Source of the DNA: Macrothele yani | Lineage: Eukaryota; Arthropoda; Arachnida; Araneae; Macrothelidae | Assembly (NCBI GenBank): GCA_039090855.1 | Contig: CM077005.1 | Location: forward strand, 16,097,921 to 16,161,920 | Direction of reading: 5' to 3' | DNA: 64,000 nucleotides | In this document: positions 22,190-34,575 of the stretch, piece after piece | Layout: each line of letters opens with the position of its first letter | How positions within the stretch are numbered: the stretch's first letter is position 1 | Notes under the pieces: generated by a model | Database searches by the model: none | Told to the model about the DNA's origin: nothing | The model's input: only the letters and a program-made list of their open reading frames with translations | Made by a program: the position numbers and the translations under genes

Positions 22190-22552
22190 TCTTAAATGGC
22201 TATGGCTGGTACTGCAGAAGAAACATAGGAGTGGTTTCTGTGCTGGACAGATGCATTACTTACAGTAGGTTTGTGGCAAGACATGCTTTGATCACATCAG
22301 GAAAAAAGATGTTTCGCAGATGCATATTGTGAGGCAAAACGTTATCAGTAAGGTGGGGACAGATATGCTTAAGTGGTTTGGCCACGTTTAAAGAATAAGC
22401 GACGAGATGCTTACTAAGAGTTTTTTCAGCCCAAGTGGCAGGAAAGAAAGGTAGAGGAAGGGCCAAGAAAATGATTCAGGAATGTGTGAATGAGAAAAAG
22501 ATTACGAATATGAAGTGCCAAAGGTCTTGCATTACATGATGGATATGTATGT
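22190..22552 (+). mobile_element. Second LINE family, decayed C-terminal fragment
   Basis: The stretch TTTGTGGCAAGACATGC...GGCCACGTTTAAAGAATAAG...GCAGGAAAGAAAGGTAGAGGAAGG parallels the fragment at 13.95-14.15 kb base for base in many positions. It is non-coding now. A Tc1 inserted at its 3' end (TA at 22552-22553). Confidence 0.55.
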
Positions 22553-22585
22553 ACACTGAAGTGCCAAAAGTCATGGGATGGCTAC

Positions 22586-25500
22586 CTAGTATCGTGTAGG
22601 ACCTCCTCTAGCCAGGCGGAGTGTAGCAACTTGGGAGTGGCGAGCTATGCCATCTGAACAGCTGCCACACAGTTTCCTGGTAGGTGCAGGATCTTGGGTG
22701 CGAATGAACCTTTCCACCCCGTCCCATAAGTGCTCTATTGGGTTCATGTCGGGTGAACGTGGTGGCCACACCATCCGTCGGAACTCTCCAGAATGCTCCT
22801 CAAACCAATTTTAGACTACTTGAGCTCGATGGCATTTTAGACTACCTGCCTGGAAAATCCCATCGTTGTTGGGGTACATGAAGTCCGTGAAGGACTGCAA
22901 TTAGACACCCAGCAGAGCAACCAGTTAATGATGTGTTTACCAGGACCAGGGAACCCCTACCGTGTCAAGTGAAGACGCCACACACATGTATGGAACCACC
23001 ACCAGATTGCACAGTGCCTTGTCAACAGCTTGGGTCCATGGCATCATGGGGTCTGCGTCACACCTGAACCCTACCTTCAACTCATAACTGGTAGCCCCAG
23101 TTGCAGAATTTTGCTAAGCTGTCTGCAACACAGATATTGGAAACCCAAAATTAGTCTGCGGACACTCGCTCCTACCCACTCCGCAGGTCCTGAAGTATAT
23201 ATGTCTGTCTTTCATTCCTTGCCACAGTCAGCAAGCTTTGATCAACTGTTGTTTTACTTTTGAGGGCTTATCTGGCCCAATTTTAGAATTAATATGCATT
23301 AAGATTTTTGCTGTTCAGTGAATCTCTAAATTTTGACTGAATTATGTTTTCTGTGCTAAAGCCACCTTCACATGGTACGTTTCTTAAACGCAACATAAGG
23401 CATTTAAAGCAGAACCTCTTGACACTAATGGAAATGTGTGCTTATAAAACTCTTAGAAAACTTTGGACATTGGCACATATACTCATTTTTTTCCGCTATG
23501 TTTTAATAGTGAATATTCCATAACTGAATCTTCATTCATTTTGGGAAAAAAAAAAAAAAAAAGAAAAAAAAAACTGGTCTGCCAAGCTTTTAGTCTACCA
23601 AAACTTTTGTGTGTGTGTGTGCTTCAGAGATTCAAGCTCTACACACTCAAACTTCAAAAAGAGTTCCACTGTGGAAGAAGGAAATCTACAATCTATCGCA
23701 ATCACAAAAGGTAAAATAAACCTTCACTGGACATTGTGATGTGCAAGTTTAGTACTACAAGGGTCAACTAATTTAATATTTTTAAACACGTTTCCCTTCA
23801 GCTCTGAAAAAAAAAAATCTTGAATTATATGCGTGAGATGTTTGCAGTTCACATAATTAAGACTTGGTTGATTCAACCATTCTTCTGATGTGATGAATGT
23901 GCAGTTTTTCCGTTTCCAACTCTTTATGGAGGGAAAATGACATTTGATTCAGGACACTAGGAACAACATCGGGGGGATACGATTACAAAAAAATCTTTCC
24001 TCCTTCCGTTTTCGGAAATTTTCCTTCCATTTTCAAGCTGAAACACAATCAGTTATTGAACAAAATTATTTTACAACAACACTCAGCAGAGGGAATATCG
24101 CAAGAGAAAAAAGTTACAATTACAGATTAAATCTACAATTCATCTAACTTCCCTTTTCGAAAGTAATTATCTTTAGTTTTGAGAATGATGCAAACGATGA
24201 CAACAAAGTCAGAGTTTCTCCAATCTGCGGAAGAAACTTGTGCCTAAAGTTTACATGGAAACTTTTGCTCCGTCAAACTTCCGATATCGGAAATTGTTGT
24301 CTACACTTTCAAGATGAAATACAAACATTTATGCAATAAATTGATATTTAGTAACAATACTAGACAGAGGAAACTTCGCGAGAAAAAGAAATTACGATTG
24401 CGGAAAAATTTTTCACTCTATTTAACTTTTGTTTTAGGAAGTTCTGAAAAACAGAATTCCATTCCCCAGACGGAAAACGACCCCCCCCCACACACACACA
24501 CACACTAAACCTACAAAAACAAAAAAACAACACATTTTCAGTTGTTTTTTTTGCATCCATCTCGAGTATAACCCGAAATGTGGCGAAGAAAGCGGAATTT
24601 CGCGAATTCGAAGTAGTATCCAATGCTTGATTCCTAACAGTCCGCGATATGCAAAGTGAACTGCTCATGCGGCTACATATGGAAGCCGATTCATGTGTCC
24701 AGAAACTGATTATATGTTCCCGACATGAACGATGTATTCAATTACATATTCGGAACTCTGAACGGTCGTTTTCTAACGCACATATTTTTACGAAGGATAA
24801 GTTTTTAATGCGCGAATTTTGCGAGAGGTCCAAAAACGGACCCAAGATTTTATATATATATATATATATATTTTTTTTTTTTCCTAAAATTTCTTCAGGC
24901 AGGAGGCGGGTAACAACTTTATTTCAGCGGGAGTTTAAATTTTTCGGCGGGCATCCCGCCCTGAATTTTAACCCGATACAATAATCAGGAAGTTTCTTCT
25001 AAAGAAAAAAAAAATCCTTTTTAGAAATAAAATATTTCAGAAAAAACTTCCTGATTGCACAGTTGTATTTTTACTATGCTGTAATCAGGAAGTTTCAGGG
25101 CACAAAATTTTCTGTCGCCCACTTGCCACTGCCGATCGAAAATTAATTTTTGGCGAGGAAAAAATACATTTCAGGTGTTTTCTATTCAACTTCATCAAAA
25201 TTATGTTGACGATGTTCGGCGGGTCCCATTTGTTTACGCTTGTATGACTATTGAATCCGCCGGCTGTCATAGGTGAGTGTTATTACCCATATTTATGCCT
25301 CGCCCCATACGGGAGAGAGCGCAGTTGAGGACACAACTGGAAAAATGTAAGAACAGTATCATATAGTTTATTTGTATTTTTATTGAAGCGCGAACTCAAT
25401 CCATCACTTACTGTCGCATCAGTAACGATAAAAGATGTTAGGCTTAGATAGTCGTGATGCATTTTGTAAAAAAATATGGTACCTTTGCTATGCAAAGTAT

Positions 25501-26955
25501 GAAAGTTTTGTTACTTTCCCCCTGTTATATGTTGGACAGGGAAAGCTATGAATAAATGACAGCCATACTAGATAGCTGCAAAAATGTAAAACTGGAAGTG
25601 GTTTTCCCACCGAACATCGGCCACGTATTTTTGACAAAGTTGTATAAATAAAGAAAAAAAAATGCGAAAAAATATAATTTCCGCTAAAAATACACTATTA
25701 GAAATGCTTAAGCAGCGGGGCGAGGAAGCTATGGATACTAACAGTCACACACGAGAGCCGTGAAAGCGTAAACAAACAGGAAGGCACTTTCCCGCCGAAC
25801 AGCGGTCACATATTTTTGACGAAATTACACGACTGAAAAAACGTGAATTACAATTTCTGCCATCAGAAATGTTTGTTTAAGCAGTAGAACAAAATAAAAT
25901 TAGAAAACAGATTCACTCATTTGCTTAAAAATTCATAAAACTAGCCCGTTGATCTGGTTGATTTATCATGAAATAAGAATTGAGCAGTGTATACGGACTG
26001 GAGAAATATTTTTCTTTTTCTTTTTGCGAGCGAACAATTCTGAGGGAGCAGTTTCCTGCTGCCTCAGAAATTGTGACATCGCTCTTTCCTGGAAATCTGA
26101 TAGCTGCGCGTCGCGTCCCCTCGGGAGCCAATATTATAAGCCCTGCAACATTCCACCCTCGAGAACGGAGTCCCCTCGTAATCCCCCTACCGCTGTGGTT
26201 AAGGCTGTGCCGAGATGTGCCTTGACCACACGGCCCTGACATTCCGTCAACAGGAGGAAGGCGGCGGCGGGGGCAGGGGAAATGGAAACGGTACATGGAT
26301 CCATTTATTTGTCTGAAGATTTGTTAAGCAAAGCTGCAGAAAAAAAAAAAGGTACTTTTTTTTTTTTTTTTTTTTGGTGTGAATTATATCGGAAAAGATA
26401 AGAGTAAATTGATCTGCAAGATTTGTTGAGCGATCTGCTACGCCCGTCGCCGCGTCGCACTGTTTCTGCGACCGGGCTGGTAGCATGACTCATTGGACCA
26501 TGCCACCTGTTGCCAGTTTTCCATTGTTCAATCACTGTGTTCATGAGCCCAGGTAAGGCGCTGTGTCCGATGTCATGGTGTTAAAGGCACTTGGGTGGAT
26601 CGTCTGCTCCCATACCCCATGGATGCTAAATTATACTGCACTAGCCTGATGGATATGTCTCTGGTACCTCCTGCATTGAATGTGGATGTTATTTGAGCCA
26701 GTGTCGCTTGTCTGTTAGAGTATGGACAATCTTGGTCAGACACAGCTGGTCAAGGTCATTCAGCACCTGTGGTCGGCCAGAGCGCTGATCACGGTAGGTG
26801 GTAATGCCTTCCATTAGGTATCATCGGTACACACGTGACACCGAGGATTGGGGAATGTTGAATGTTTGCACAACTTTGGAAATTGAATATCCCATCCGCC
26901 TGGCACTAATTACCATGCCTCATTCAAACTCCGATAATTCATGTCGGCTTGCCAT
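22586..26955 (-). pseudogene. Tc1 transposase, interrupted
   Basis: The N-terminus at about 26955 (MASRHELSEFE, stop, MVISARRMGYSISKVVQTFNIPQSSVSRVY) is the Tc1 DNA-binding domain. The middle reads ITTYRDQRSGRPQVLNDLDQ. The reading frame meets the nested element at the codons for S-N-E-S-C-Y-Q-L, where the family has S-D-E-S, so the first catalytic Asp is Asn. After the insert come VEGRVQV, MDPSCQQ and, near the end, WPPRSPDMNPIEHLWDGVERF with the final Glu. Several stops are present. Long dead before, or independently of, the nested insertion. Confidence 0.75.
23096..26476. mobile_element. Non-autonomous DNA transposon (3.38 kb) with 8-bp target duplication
   Basis: Ends are CCCAGTTGCAGAA at 23096 and, inward from 26476, CCCGGTCGCAGAA. 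The flanking 8-bp repeat CTGGTAGC is perfect (23088-23095 and 26477-26484). It lies inside a Tc1 transposase gene. No transposase is visible. It holds two tandem copies of a roughly 190-bp noncoding module (about 23985-24170 and 24255-24440), a degenerate repeat of about 180 bp (about 25600-25720 and 25783-25890), and AATCAGGAAGTTTC three times, one inverted (24982, 25045, 25084). Superfamily is uncertain: the 8-bp duplication fits hAT, but the ends begin CCC rather than CAG. Confidence 0.75.
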
Positions 26956-27114
26956 AATCCTACTGGTGATTGTTTAACCTGACTCACGAGATTATACCTC
27001 GCAACTGTTGAAAATCTTGGGGTGCATTGAAGCCTTTATATGAAGGCAGAACCAGTTTAAAATTTGCGTACTGCTATCCCGTGACTTTTGGCACTTCCGA
27101 GTATGTATCACACA

Positions 27115-27845
27115 TTCTTTCAAAATGACACTACCTCAAAATATTTCTCAACTCCACTAACATTTTGCTTCACTTCATATCACATATCTACATAACATCT
27201 TCATTTCACACATGATCGGATCACATTTTACCTCAGGTTACCCCATAAGTAATGCATGTCTCCAGCACACAAATGACCCCTGAGTCTCTACTGCAGTACC
27301 CATATTTCACCAGCATACATCACATGGGACAACTTTCATATACAGCCATTTAGGACATTTTTGACAAGTCCTGAAACTCTTTTAAAGCAAGTATGGCATT
27401 CAATCATGAATTCACTTGCATATTGGCTCCATCAGCTATTCTGTTTTCTCTGTCAAACAAGCTTCCTAAATATACAAATTCATTCATCTGGTTTGTGTTT
27501 GTACCATTTAGACTGATCTTGTATAGTAGTTCCTTGCTCAAAAACCATAACTTTGGATTTTCTCTTACTTATGCCGAGTTTGAATTTTGTACAAACTTTG
27601 TACATCTATGAGAACATACTCTGCCACTCCCTCACTGCTAACAGGACTGTGTCATCAGCATTTAGTGATCTGCACACAGAGGAATTTCCAACACATAATT
27701 TAGTGCTGTCTATTTTCGCATCACACATGCATGCATCCATAAATATATTGATTGGCAATGGTGATGCTCCACAACCTTGTCTAACTTCTGCCTCAATAAA
27801 AAACAATTTGATGAAAATCTGATTCACATGGACAAACCCCAAGTA
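27115..27845 (-). pseudogene. Second LINE family, reverse transcriptase fragment
   Basis: The minus strand from 27842 reads IEAEVRQGCGASPLPINIFMDACMCD (motif B region), then SLNADDTVLLAVREWQSM, where the family has YADD. Near 27500 it continues with NEFVYLGSLFDRENRI, and decayed sequence toward MAVYESC and a YGVT region near 27300. This is the same arrangement as the widespread invertebrate LINE whose C-terminus appears at 13.9 kb. Stops and the altered tyrosine indicate a dead copy, truncated by the Tc1 end at 27101 or before. Confidence 0.75.
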
Positions 27846-28056
27846 CTACAGCATATTTTCATGTGTCCACGCAGATTCCGAGTTATACCATAAATATTCA
27901 AAACCTTCCACAGAAAATACTTTTATTCACAGGCCTTTAATTCTACAAAGGTAGCAAAAAAATTCAGAAACATACTTTTCAATCAAATGTCTTGAAAACA
28001 GTAATGCAATTTCATAAAATCAATCTGCTCATGCATTTTTTTAGGCACTAAAAATC
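27846..28056. other. Spacer without recognised feature
   Basis: No gene or element recognised before the TTAA that borders the foldback element. Confidence 0.4.
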
Positions 28057-28197
28057 TTAAGGTGGATCCAACTAAAATCTTTGCCTTGTATTTCCAACGG
28101 GCAAACTTCTGTAGGCACTTTCTTCATAATTAATGCATTCCCAAAAATGAAAATTTGAGTATTGATTAAAAATAACTTTATGTTATAGCCTAGTATA

Positions 28198-30208
28198 CCG
28201 TATATACTCGTGTATAAGTCGACCCCCCACTTTCAGAGGAAAAAATCGTAAGAAATCGTAAACTCGCGTATAAGTCGATCCCGGAATGAGAAAAAAAAAA
28301 AAATTCAAATGAATTTATTCAAAAACATTTGAAAATGAAAAAAAATTATATATATAATACTAAATTTAATTTGCATATCCAATAACTTCATCGGAACCCT
28401 TCAAAATCCGATTCTGAGTCAAACTCTCCAAACAGTTCAAAAAAGTATTTCTCCGTCATCGGCGCATCATCATAAACATCAGTATTCCCATCTATGCCTG
28501 TGTCATCAGAATCACTGTCATCATCACTCATAAAAATCTCATCATCCTCTGTGCCATCAAGTTTGTTACTAATGCAATATTTCTTGAATGATTTCACGAC
28601 CATTTCCGCAGGTATAGCATCCCAAGCATCCTTGACCCATCGCGCAATCAAAACAATATCCGGCTTCTTTAGATTTCCGCCCTTGGTTTCAGTCGGCAAA
28701 TCGGAACTTATCCAATCTGCCCAATACCTCCGCACATTGTCCTTGAAGGGCTTATTAAAGCAGAGATCTAGTGGTTGAAGAACAGATGTCAACCCACCTG
28801 AGATGACAGCAAGACTTGTTTTTGAATTTTCTGCAGTTTTTTCACTTCTGCACAACGGTGTGCAACAAACATATCCCACACCAAAAGAGAAGGTTTCCTC
28901 AAAAGTGCACCTGGCCTTTTGTTCCACACATTCTTTAACCAGTCAATTGTTCCAGATTCGTTCATCCATCCTTTTTCATGGGCACGAACGAGCACACCAG
29001 ACGGAAAGGCAACGCTTTTCGGCAGAGTTTTGCGTTTGAAAATAATTTCCGGAGGTAGCTTACTGCCGTCGGCCAAACAGGAAAGAACAACCTTGAAACT
29101 GGACTTTTTGTGGCCAGTCGTTTTGATCAAGATATTTTTCGCCCTTTTGGTTCACCGTCTTATTTCCAGGAAGGTCGAAACACATGGCGGTTTCATCCAT
29201 GTTCCCTATTTGGGAAAGTTCAAAAGCAGTCTCTTTTCTCTTTTGAATTACATACTTTTGAAATTCCATTATCTTTGCTTCGAGGTCACAAGGTAACTTT
29301 TGGGCAATTTTGGTGCGCTGGCGTAGACACAACCCATAGCGGTTCATGAACCTTGTGCACCAACCTGGTGAGGCACGCAAAGTGTTATTTGTGGCTGCAA
29401 ACTTTTCATCTTTTGCGAGCTTCATTGCTTGCAAACGTATACCAGTTCGCGTTACAATGTAACCATTTTGTCTGCAGCCCACAATCCAATCATTCAAGGC
29501 ACTTTCCAGCTCTGGGAAAGATGTCGTTCCACAGCGCAGCGCCTTTTGCGATTTTTACCAAGTCCGGTTTTTTATTTCACGCCAATCTCGAATCAATTTT
29601 TCGTTAATGCCAAATTGACGTGAAGCAGCACAGTTGTTAGTATTTTCTGCAAAAGAAACCACTTTCAACTTGAATCCTGCGTTATAGGACATCCGTTTCT
29701 TTACACAATCCGTGTCACCCATAATAGGAGAAGCAAGACACGTGCGATAAAGAACAAGAAAAACACGTGCGATTAAGAACAAGAAAAACGTGTGATTAAG
29801 AACAAGCAACACCTAACACTGGCTGTCGCATGGCTCCGTTACGTCAAATGTCAGCGCAATCAACTGGTAGTCGGAAGGGCGGAGCTTTCTATGCGCGGCT
29901 GTGACTGCGTTGTGGATACGCAAAGCCAGGAGAGAGGAGACTTTTCAAAGCGCGGAGAAATTCGGAGGGTCGCGATTTCGTAATTCTACCACATCAGTGT
30001 TTTTTCTTTCTTTTTCTTTTGGAGGGTTGCGATTTCGTAATTAATACCGCATCGGCATTTTTATTTCTTTTGGGATGGATTGCCTTTTGCCTCACGGGAA
30101 GAACTTTTGGACTTACGATTTTTTTAGACCCTGCGTATAAGTCTACCCCATTACTTTGAAGCTCTCATTTTGTCCCAAATTTCTCGACTTATACGCGAGT
30201 ATATACGG
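28198..30208 (-). mobile_element. pogo-type transposon (2.0 kb) inserted in the foldback arm
   Basis: Ends are CCGTATATACTCGTGTATAA at 28198 and, inward from 30208, CCGTATATACTCGCGTATAA. Both continue GTCGA, giving about 25 bp with one mismatch. TA duplications lie at 28196-28197 and 30209-30210. It carries a pogo/Tigger-like transposase on the minus strand. A related end occurs at 37.67 kb. Confidence 0.92.
28388..29731 (-). pseudogene. pogo/Tigger-like transposase with frameshifts
   Basis: The start is probably the MGDTDCVKKRMSYNAGFKLKVVSFA helix-turn-helix (near 29730), followed by INEKLIRDWR. After a frame change near 29555 come the CENP-B-type second DNA-binding region (RLQAMKLAKDEKF ... 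FMNRYGLCLRQRT, 29497-29300) and the core: QIGNMDETAMCFDLP (first Asp), frame change near 29110, then KVVLSCLADGSKLPP, LLVWDMFVAHR (second Asp), frame change near 28800, and SGGLTSVLQPLDLCFNKPFKD (third Asp region). An acidic tail (DDEIFMSDDDSDSDD) ends at 28388. Three frame changes make it inactive, but the blocks are otherwise well conserved, so decay is fairly recent. Confidence 0.88.
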
Positions 30209-30509
30209 TACTTAATATTTTCTAAAATTTAATTATAAGTAAGCAGTCCAACATTTGTTTGTCTACTGATGTCATCAATGTACAGATCACACCATCTATT
30301 TTCTGGTCTCACCACCAAAAAAAAGTTATTGATTTTTAATATAATTACGGTTAAGTTTTAGAAAATATTAAGTATACTAGGCTATAATAAGTTATTTTTA
30401 TCGATGTTCAAATTTTCATCCTTGGGAACACATTAATTGCGAAGAAATTGGCTACAGAAGTTTGCCCATTGGAAATATAAGGCAAAAATTTTAGCTGGAT
30501 CTACCTTAA

Positions 30510-31850
30510 AGAGCCCAGATTACAGTGTCTGAAATCATATTCTTTATAATAACAATCCAGTAGAAGAATTTATAAGATATCCTGCTCACCACCGCTTCAG
30601 TTTCAGGGTCGGCTGTTAAATCATTCCTTCCATAGTTGCTTTCTTCCCAGAGATGTAAAGTCAAACACAGGCTCGTAATTAAACTTTTGGGAACAACTAT
30701 TATAATCGGAGTACTTCGTTGGTCTTTGTTACATGTTCTGTTCCAAACTCGCTAAACTTATGATATTACTATGTGCAATTTTGCTGCGTTAAACCAGACT
30801 TCTTCAGCAGGAAGGATGGTGCTGACTAAAATGAAACACAGCACTAAAAGCTCAATTTATTCATCCTAAATAAATATTTTCAAACAGTGACTTGTAAACC
30901 ACTTGTGTGCAAAACAAAGGCCAGATTGAAGCCTTGCTGTTCTCCAAATCCCCAATTTACACATAATCAATGCAAGTTTCAAGGCTCCATCAGCACAATT
31001 GCTAGGGTCCCATGTTGCCAATCATTGAAGAATTGGCACTCCTAATTCTTTATTATTCAGAATCTGCTATAAAGGATTCACAAAATGATTTGTTTTATTA
31101 TCATGAAATATGGCAGAAATTAATGTTACTGATAAGGCTATAAGCCACACATAGTTAAATGCCTCCTTTCAGAGCTGCATGTTTGTAAAATTGAGTTTTG
31201 CACTGCAGCATTATAATCAGAAAATACAGTAATACATCTCTACCAACTATGGGAAATCCACTTTCATCTTGGATGAGAAATGCTCAATATTTATCGAGAA
31301 CAAATTCACACTTTTTTTTTTTTTCTTAATTCACTGTCTGACAGCTTCCATTAAAATTACAATCTATTTATATAATCAGTTTTTGTATACTTAGCAATGA
31401 CTTTTTACATACTTTTAACTCAACTTACCAACATATGGTACATAGACACTATACAAAGTGTTGCTAATGTCAGACTTGTACATAATGTTCATATCATTGA
31501 TCAAGTTACTCAAACTACTTGCAGTAGAAATCTGAAATGGGAAATATATATATTGGTATACAAATTACAGAAGAAATACAGTGTATTGACACTTTATTTA
31601 GCATACCTGCCAACTTAAAAAAAAAAAAAAAGAAAGCATTTTACCAGCAGTATATTTTTTCTTAACTATGCAGCAAAGCTCTTTTGGCTTTTAACCAGCA
31701 TCAATTACAGACAAATCCAAAGCATTAAGTGTTAAATATTATTATACATTTTAAAATTTTTGAAGATTTACTGTAATCTTTAAATTTGGTAAAAATCACG
31801 GCTGTGGAAATCCAGAAATTTCTACTCATCTTTCACCAAGGGATACCCAT
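30510..31850. other. AT-rich sequence without recognised gene
   Basis: No exon, RNA gene or transposon end that I can defend over 1.3 kb; short poly-T and poly-A runs only. Confidence 0.45.
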
Positions 31851-31853
31851 CAT

Positions 31854-32960
31854 CTATAAATGTATCCTAGATTTAAATATTATTCTATGTCGCATTACAG
31901 TAACAAAAAATGTTAGTACTTTTACATAAAATCGAAACACCTTTATTTTGTGATACTGATACAGGCTTATATAATTATCAGATTTTGTTAATTTATGTTC
32001 CTTTGATCTGGGCTTACATTTTAACCAATAATGAACTGCCAAAATGGGGTCAAAGTCTGAAAGCTGTAGTCCTTCAACATGTATCTCCATAACTGAGTTT
32101 AAGGCAGGTTGCTGCATACTGGATTTTTGTATATTCTTTTGCAGATTCATCGCAGAAAATTCTCGTTCAACAACTGCAGTATTTCACGACAGTGTTAACA
32201 TGAATTCAATTAGCACGAGAATGTTTCTGCATTCCTTAGACAAAAAACAGATGTTTATATAATTGAAATAACAAGTTTTCGTGGCTGGTTCTTGACAATA
32301 TTTTAAATTTCAGTTCAATCCATTTATTTTCCATCTCTTTTGCATTTATGTGAACAAACTGCTTTAAACAGTCACAAAGGTAGGATACTTGCTTATTTCC
32401 AAAGGAAAGCAGAAGGGATTTATCCTCTGGCCACTCGGTGAGGTCAAGCGCAATGAACATCTTAATGGCACTTTTTTTAAATTGTTGGAATCACTTTTCT
32501 AAAAATGCAATAGCCTTGTCAATTAAGTCAAACAAATTTTATGAATACCTGATTCATTAGTTGAACTGGATCTGGAAGCAAGCTAGGTTTTGCTATGTGT
32601 CTCATTCTCTGTGAATTCTGAAAACTCATGACCTTCCTTGACCTTTAATGCTCTCAGCTTCAAGATGCTTAACTCCATTTTATTCCATACATCAGTGATT
32701 AGGAATTCCTAAGGCTGGAAACCTGGCCTAAGATGCTTGGAAAATTTCCCCAGGAAAAATAAAAACCTCTGGAATTTGTCCAACTTCATGACTTTCAGCA
32801 TCCCTTTTGCAGTCACAGATTCATCTTTATTTGCCCGCTTTGCCACATCTTCCGGGCATAGAAGTGTTGCTCCAAAATTGGTAGTAAGGGGGCTAGAGAA
32901 CTCAATGATGGCTTGTGACCCATCTTATATTTTGCAAACCACCAAACTTAATAAGATGGC
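31854..32960 (-). pseudogene. hAT-family transposase C-terminal remnant
   Basis: Minus-strand segments: MFIALDLTEWPEDKSLLLSFGNKQ with YLCDCLKQFVHINAKEMENKW (32460-32330), then NLQKNIQKSSMQQPALNSVMEIHVEGLQLSDFDPILAVHYWL (32150-32020). The latter resembles the hAT C-terminal dimerisation region seen in ZNF862/KIAA1586-type proteins (a serine/leucine-rich helix, then E-G-x-x-L-x-D-F). Upstream sequence is broken by stops. Identification is by pattern, from memory, and moderate. Confidence 0.55.
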
Positions 32961-33240
32961 TGTTTAACACATTCGCTTCTTCCAGTTCTCTTTGTCTTTT
33001 TGGGAAATAATGATGAAAGCTAAATCCTTGCTTTAATATCTTTTCAAAGATCAACATATATGGTCAGTTTCTGCTTTTTTATTATTATTTTTTTTCAAAT
33101 GAAATATCCCTAACTTTAGATTATGACTGATGCTGTGTATGATAAGACTGGAATATTGCTTTTCATAAGCATTTGTACTCCATTATAAATGTCCATATTT
33201 GTTTGCCGCTCCATCCAAATTTAGCCTCACGAACTTCATG
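32961..33240. other. Spacer
   Basis: No feature recognised. Confidence 0.35.
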
Positions 33241-34365
33241 TCAGTGTTTCTCAAACCTTGGTCACTCATGGACCACTTCAAGTATTCCATTACTTATTGT
33301 GGACCATTGGGGTGGACCTCCCCCAAGAGGAAATTGAAAAATTGATCTGAAACTAAGGTTGCCAACTCTGGTTAAAAATATTAGGCCCTACTAACCACCT
33401 TCATCAGCCCGTGAGTGATGACTCTCCCCACCAAGGAAAGACAGGGTTCCCACTCAAAAGTAGAAAAAAAATTCCCTGACTTTTCCGGGTTTTCCAGGTG
33501 GTTCTGAGAGTTTTTCCAGAGCGGTAAATCAAATAACATTGTGACAAATTGTTGCATTTCCTTACATTCTTGCGTTCCTTACGAAAAGCATACATTTGTT
33601 AATTCTTTAAATAACTGTTCTTTATACAATTACCTGCTTTTTATTAATAACAATTAAATGCATGAGGCATATATTTTTGGTATTATAATTCCATGATCTT
33701 TTTTGAACCTAAGTGGTATACTGCCCATGTACAATTTGTTAGTACATTCCCGTAGAAACAGTTCATATGTAAGAAAAATCTGTATGTTGAATAGTTTGTT
33801 TTCCTTTCTTTTATAGCACAGTGTAGATAAGCTTAATGACCGAATGGGCTCCTGCTCAGAGAAATGTCGAAAGAGAATCAACCAACAAAGGGCTTTGATC
33901 CATTGTTTAAGTGGTTCTCTTGTGATGTGTTTCTCCAAGCAAGAGTGTACCAGGCCACTGTGCCTAATTGTTCCATGTTACAAAATATGAAGCAAACTAT
34001 CTGCAGAAATCGAATAAAACCGTAATGTCTACAGGCAATTTTTTAAATTCAGTTTTGATAATTTTTAGAGAACTAAGGAATAATGTTATGTATTGAAAGC
34101 AAGATTTATCAAATTCTAGACAGGCTGTAATTGCAAATAATTACTTACCTGAAATTAATACTGATAATGTTATGTTCATCTCACATGAGGGAGAATTAAA
34201 AAGACACCACATAATGAACGTCCCCGATTATACAGTCCATAAAGATAAACAGAAAATATGGAATATAAAGGATAAATAACTTTCATTTTCCCTAATTACT
34301 TTATAGTTACAAAAATTAGTGTATTTAACATAAATTTTACATAATATTTAACAAAATCATGTCTT

Positions 34366-34575
34366 ATTTTTTTGTTTCAGGTTTAACGACCACCATAAGC
34401 AACTTGTTGGGCTATATCCGTCCATCCCTAATTTAGGACCATTGGCTTCACGAAGAAGGAGAGCCAGTGCCGTAAGATAAACACACCACCCATACCTCAT
34501 CTGGGACTTGAATCCAGGCTCACTTGGACGAATAGTCAGAAGCCAGAGCTTAGACCATTGCACCACCGAGGTGGC
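34366..34575 (-). mobile_element. tRNA-derived SINE, copy 2 (diverged)
   Basis: The body GTTTAACGACCACCATAAGC...TAATTTAGGACCATTGG and the tRNA part (B-box-like GGATTCAAGTCC, A-box-like GGTGGTGCAATGG on the minus strand) are recognisable but changed at many positions. The boundary repeats are weak. This is the oldest-looking copy in the window. Confidence 0.8.

Larger units (their letters stand above)
22554..27101 (-). mobile_element. Tc1-like transposon split by a nested element
   Basis: The left end is CACTGAAGTGCCAAAAGTCA at 22554; the complement of the right end from 27101 reads CTCGGAAGTGCCAAAAGTCA. TA flanks both sides (22552-22553 and 27102-27103). Transposase sequence lies in two blocks on the minus strand, 26940-26485 (N-terminal) and 23087-22586 (catalytic), with the 23096-26476 element between them. 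Without the insert the Tc1 is about 1.16 kb, a normal size. Confidence 0.85.
28061..30505. mobile_element. Foldback (long terminal inverted repeat) element with TTAA flanks
   Basis: The left arm starts GGTGGATCCAACTAAAAT at 28061 and runs to 28197. The complement from 30505 reads GGTAGATCCAGCTAAAAT. Both arms then share GCAAACTTCTGTAG, AACTT and TATAGCCTAGTATA. TTAA lies at 28057-28060 and 30506-30509, which fits a TTAA-duplicating superfamily such as piggyBac or Kolobok. The left arm continues beyond the pogo element (30209 onward, TACTTAATATTTTCTAAAA). Without the pogo insert the element is about 0.43 kb with about 180-bp arms and a short loop, so it is a MITE. Confidence 0.75.

Noticed and set aside
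25925..26296. 123-codon frame near the right end of the CCC-ended element
   Set aside because: No recognisable motif, low-complexity stretches, overlapping frames on both strands of similar length.
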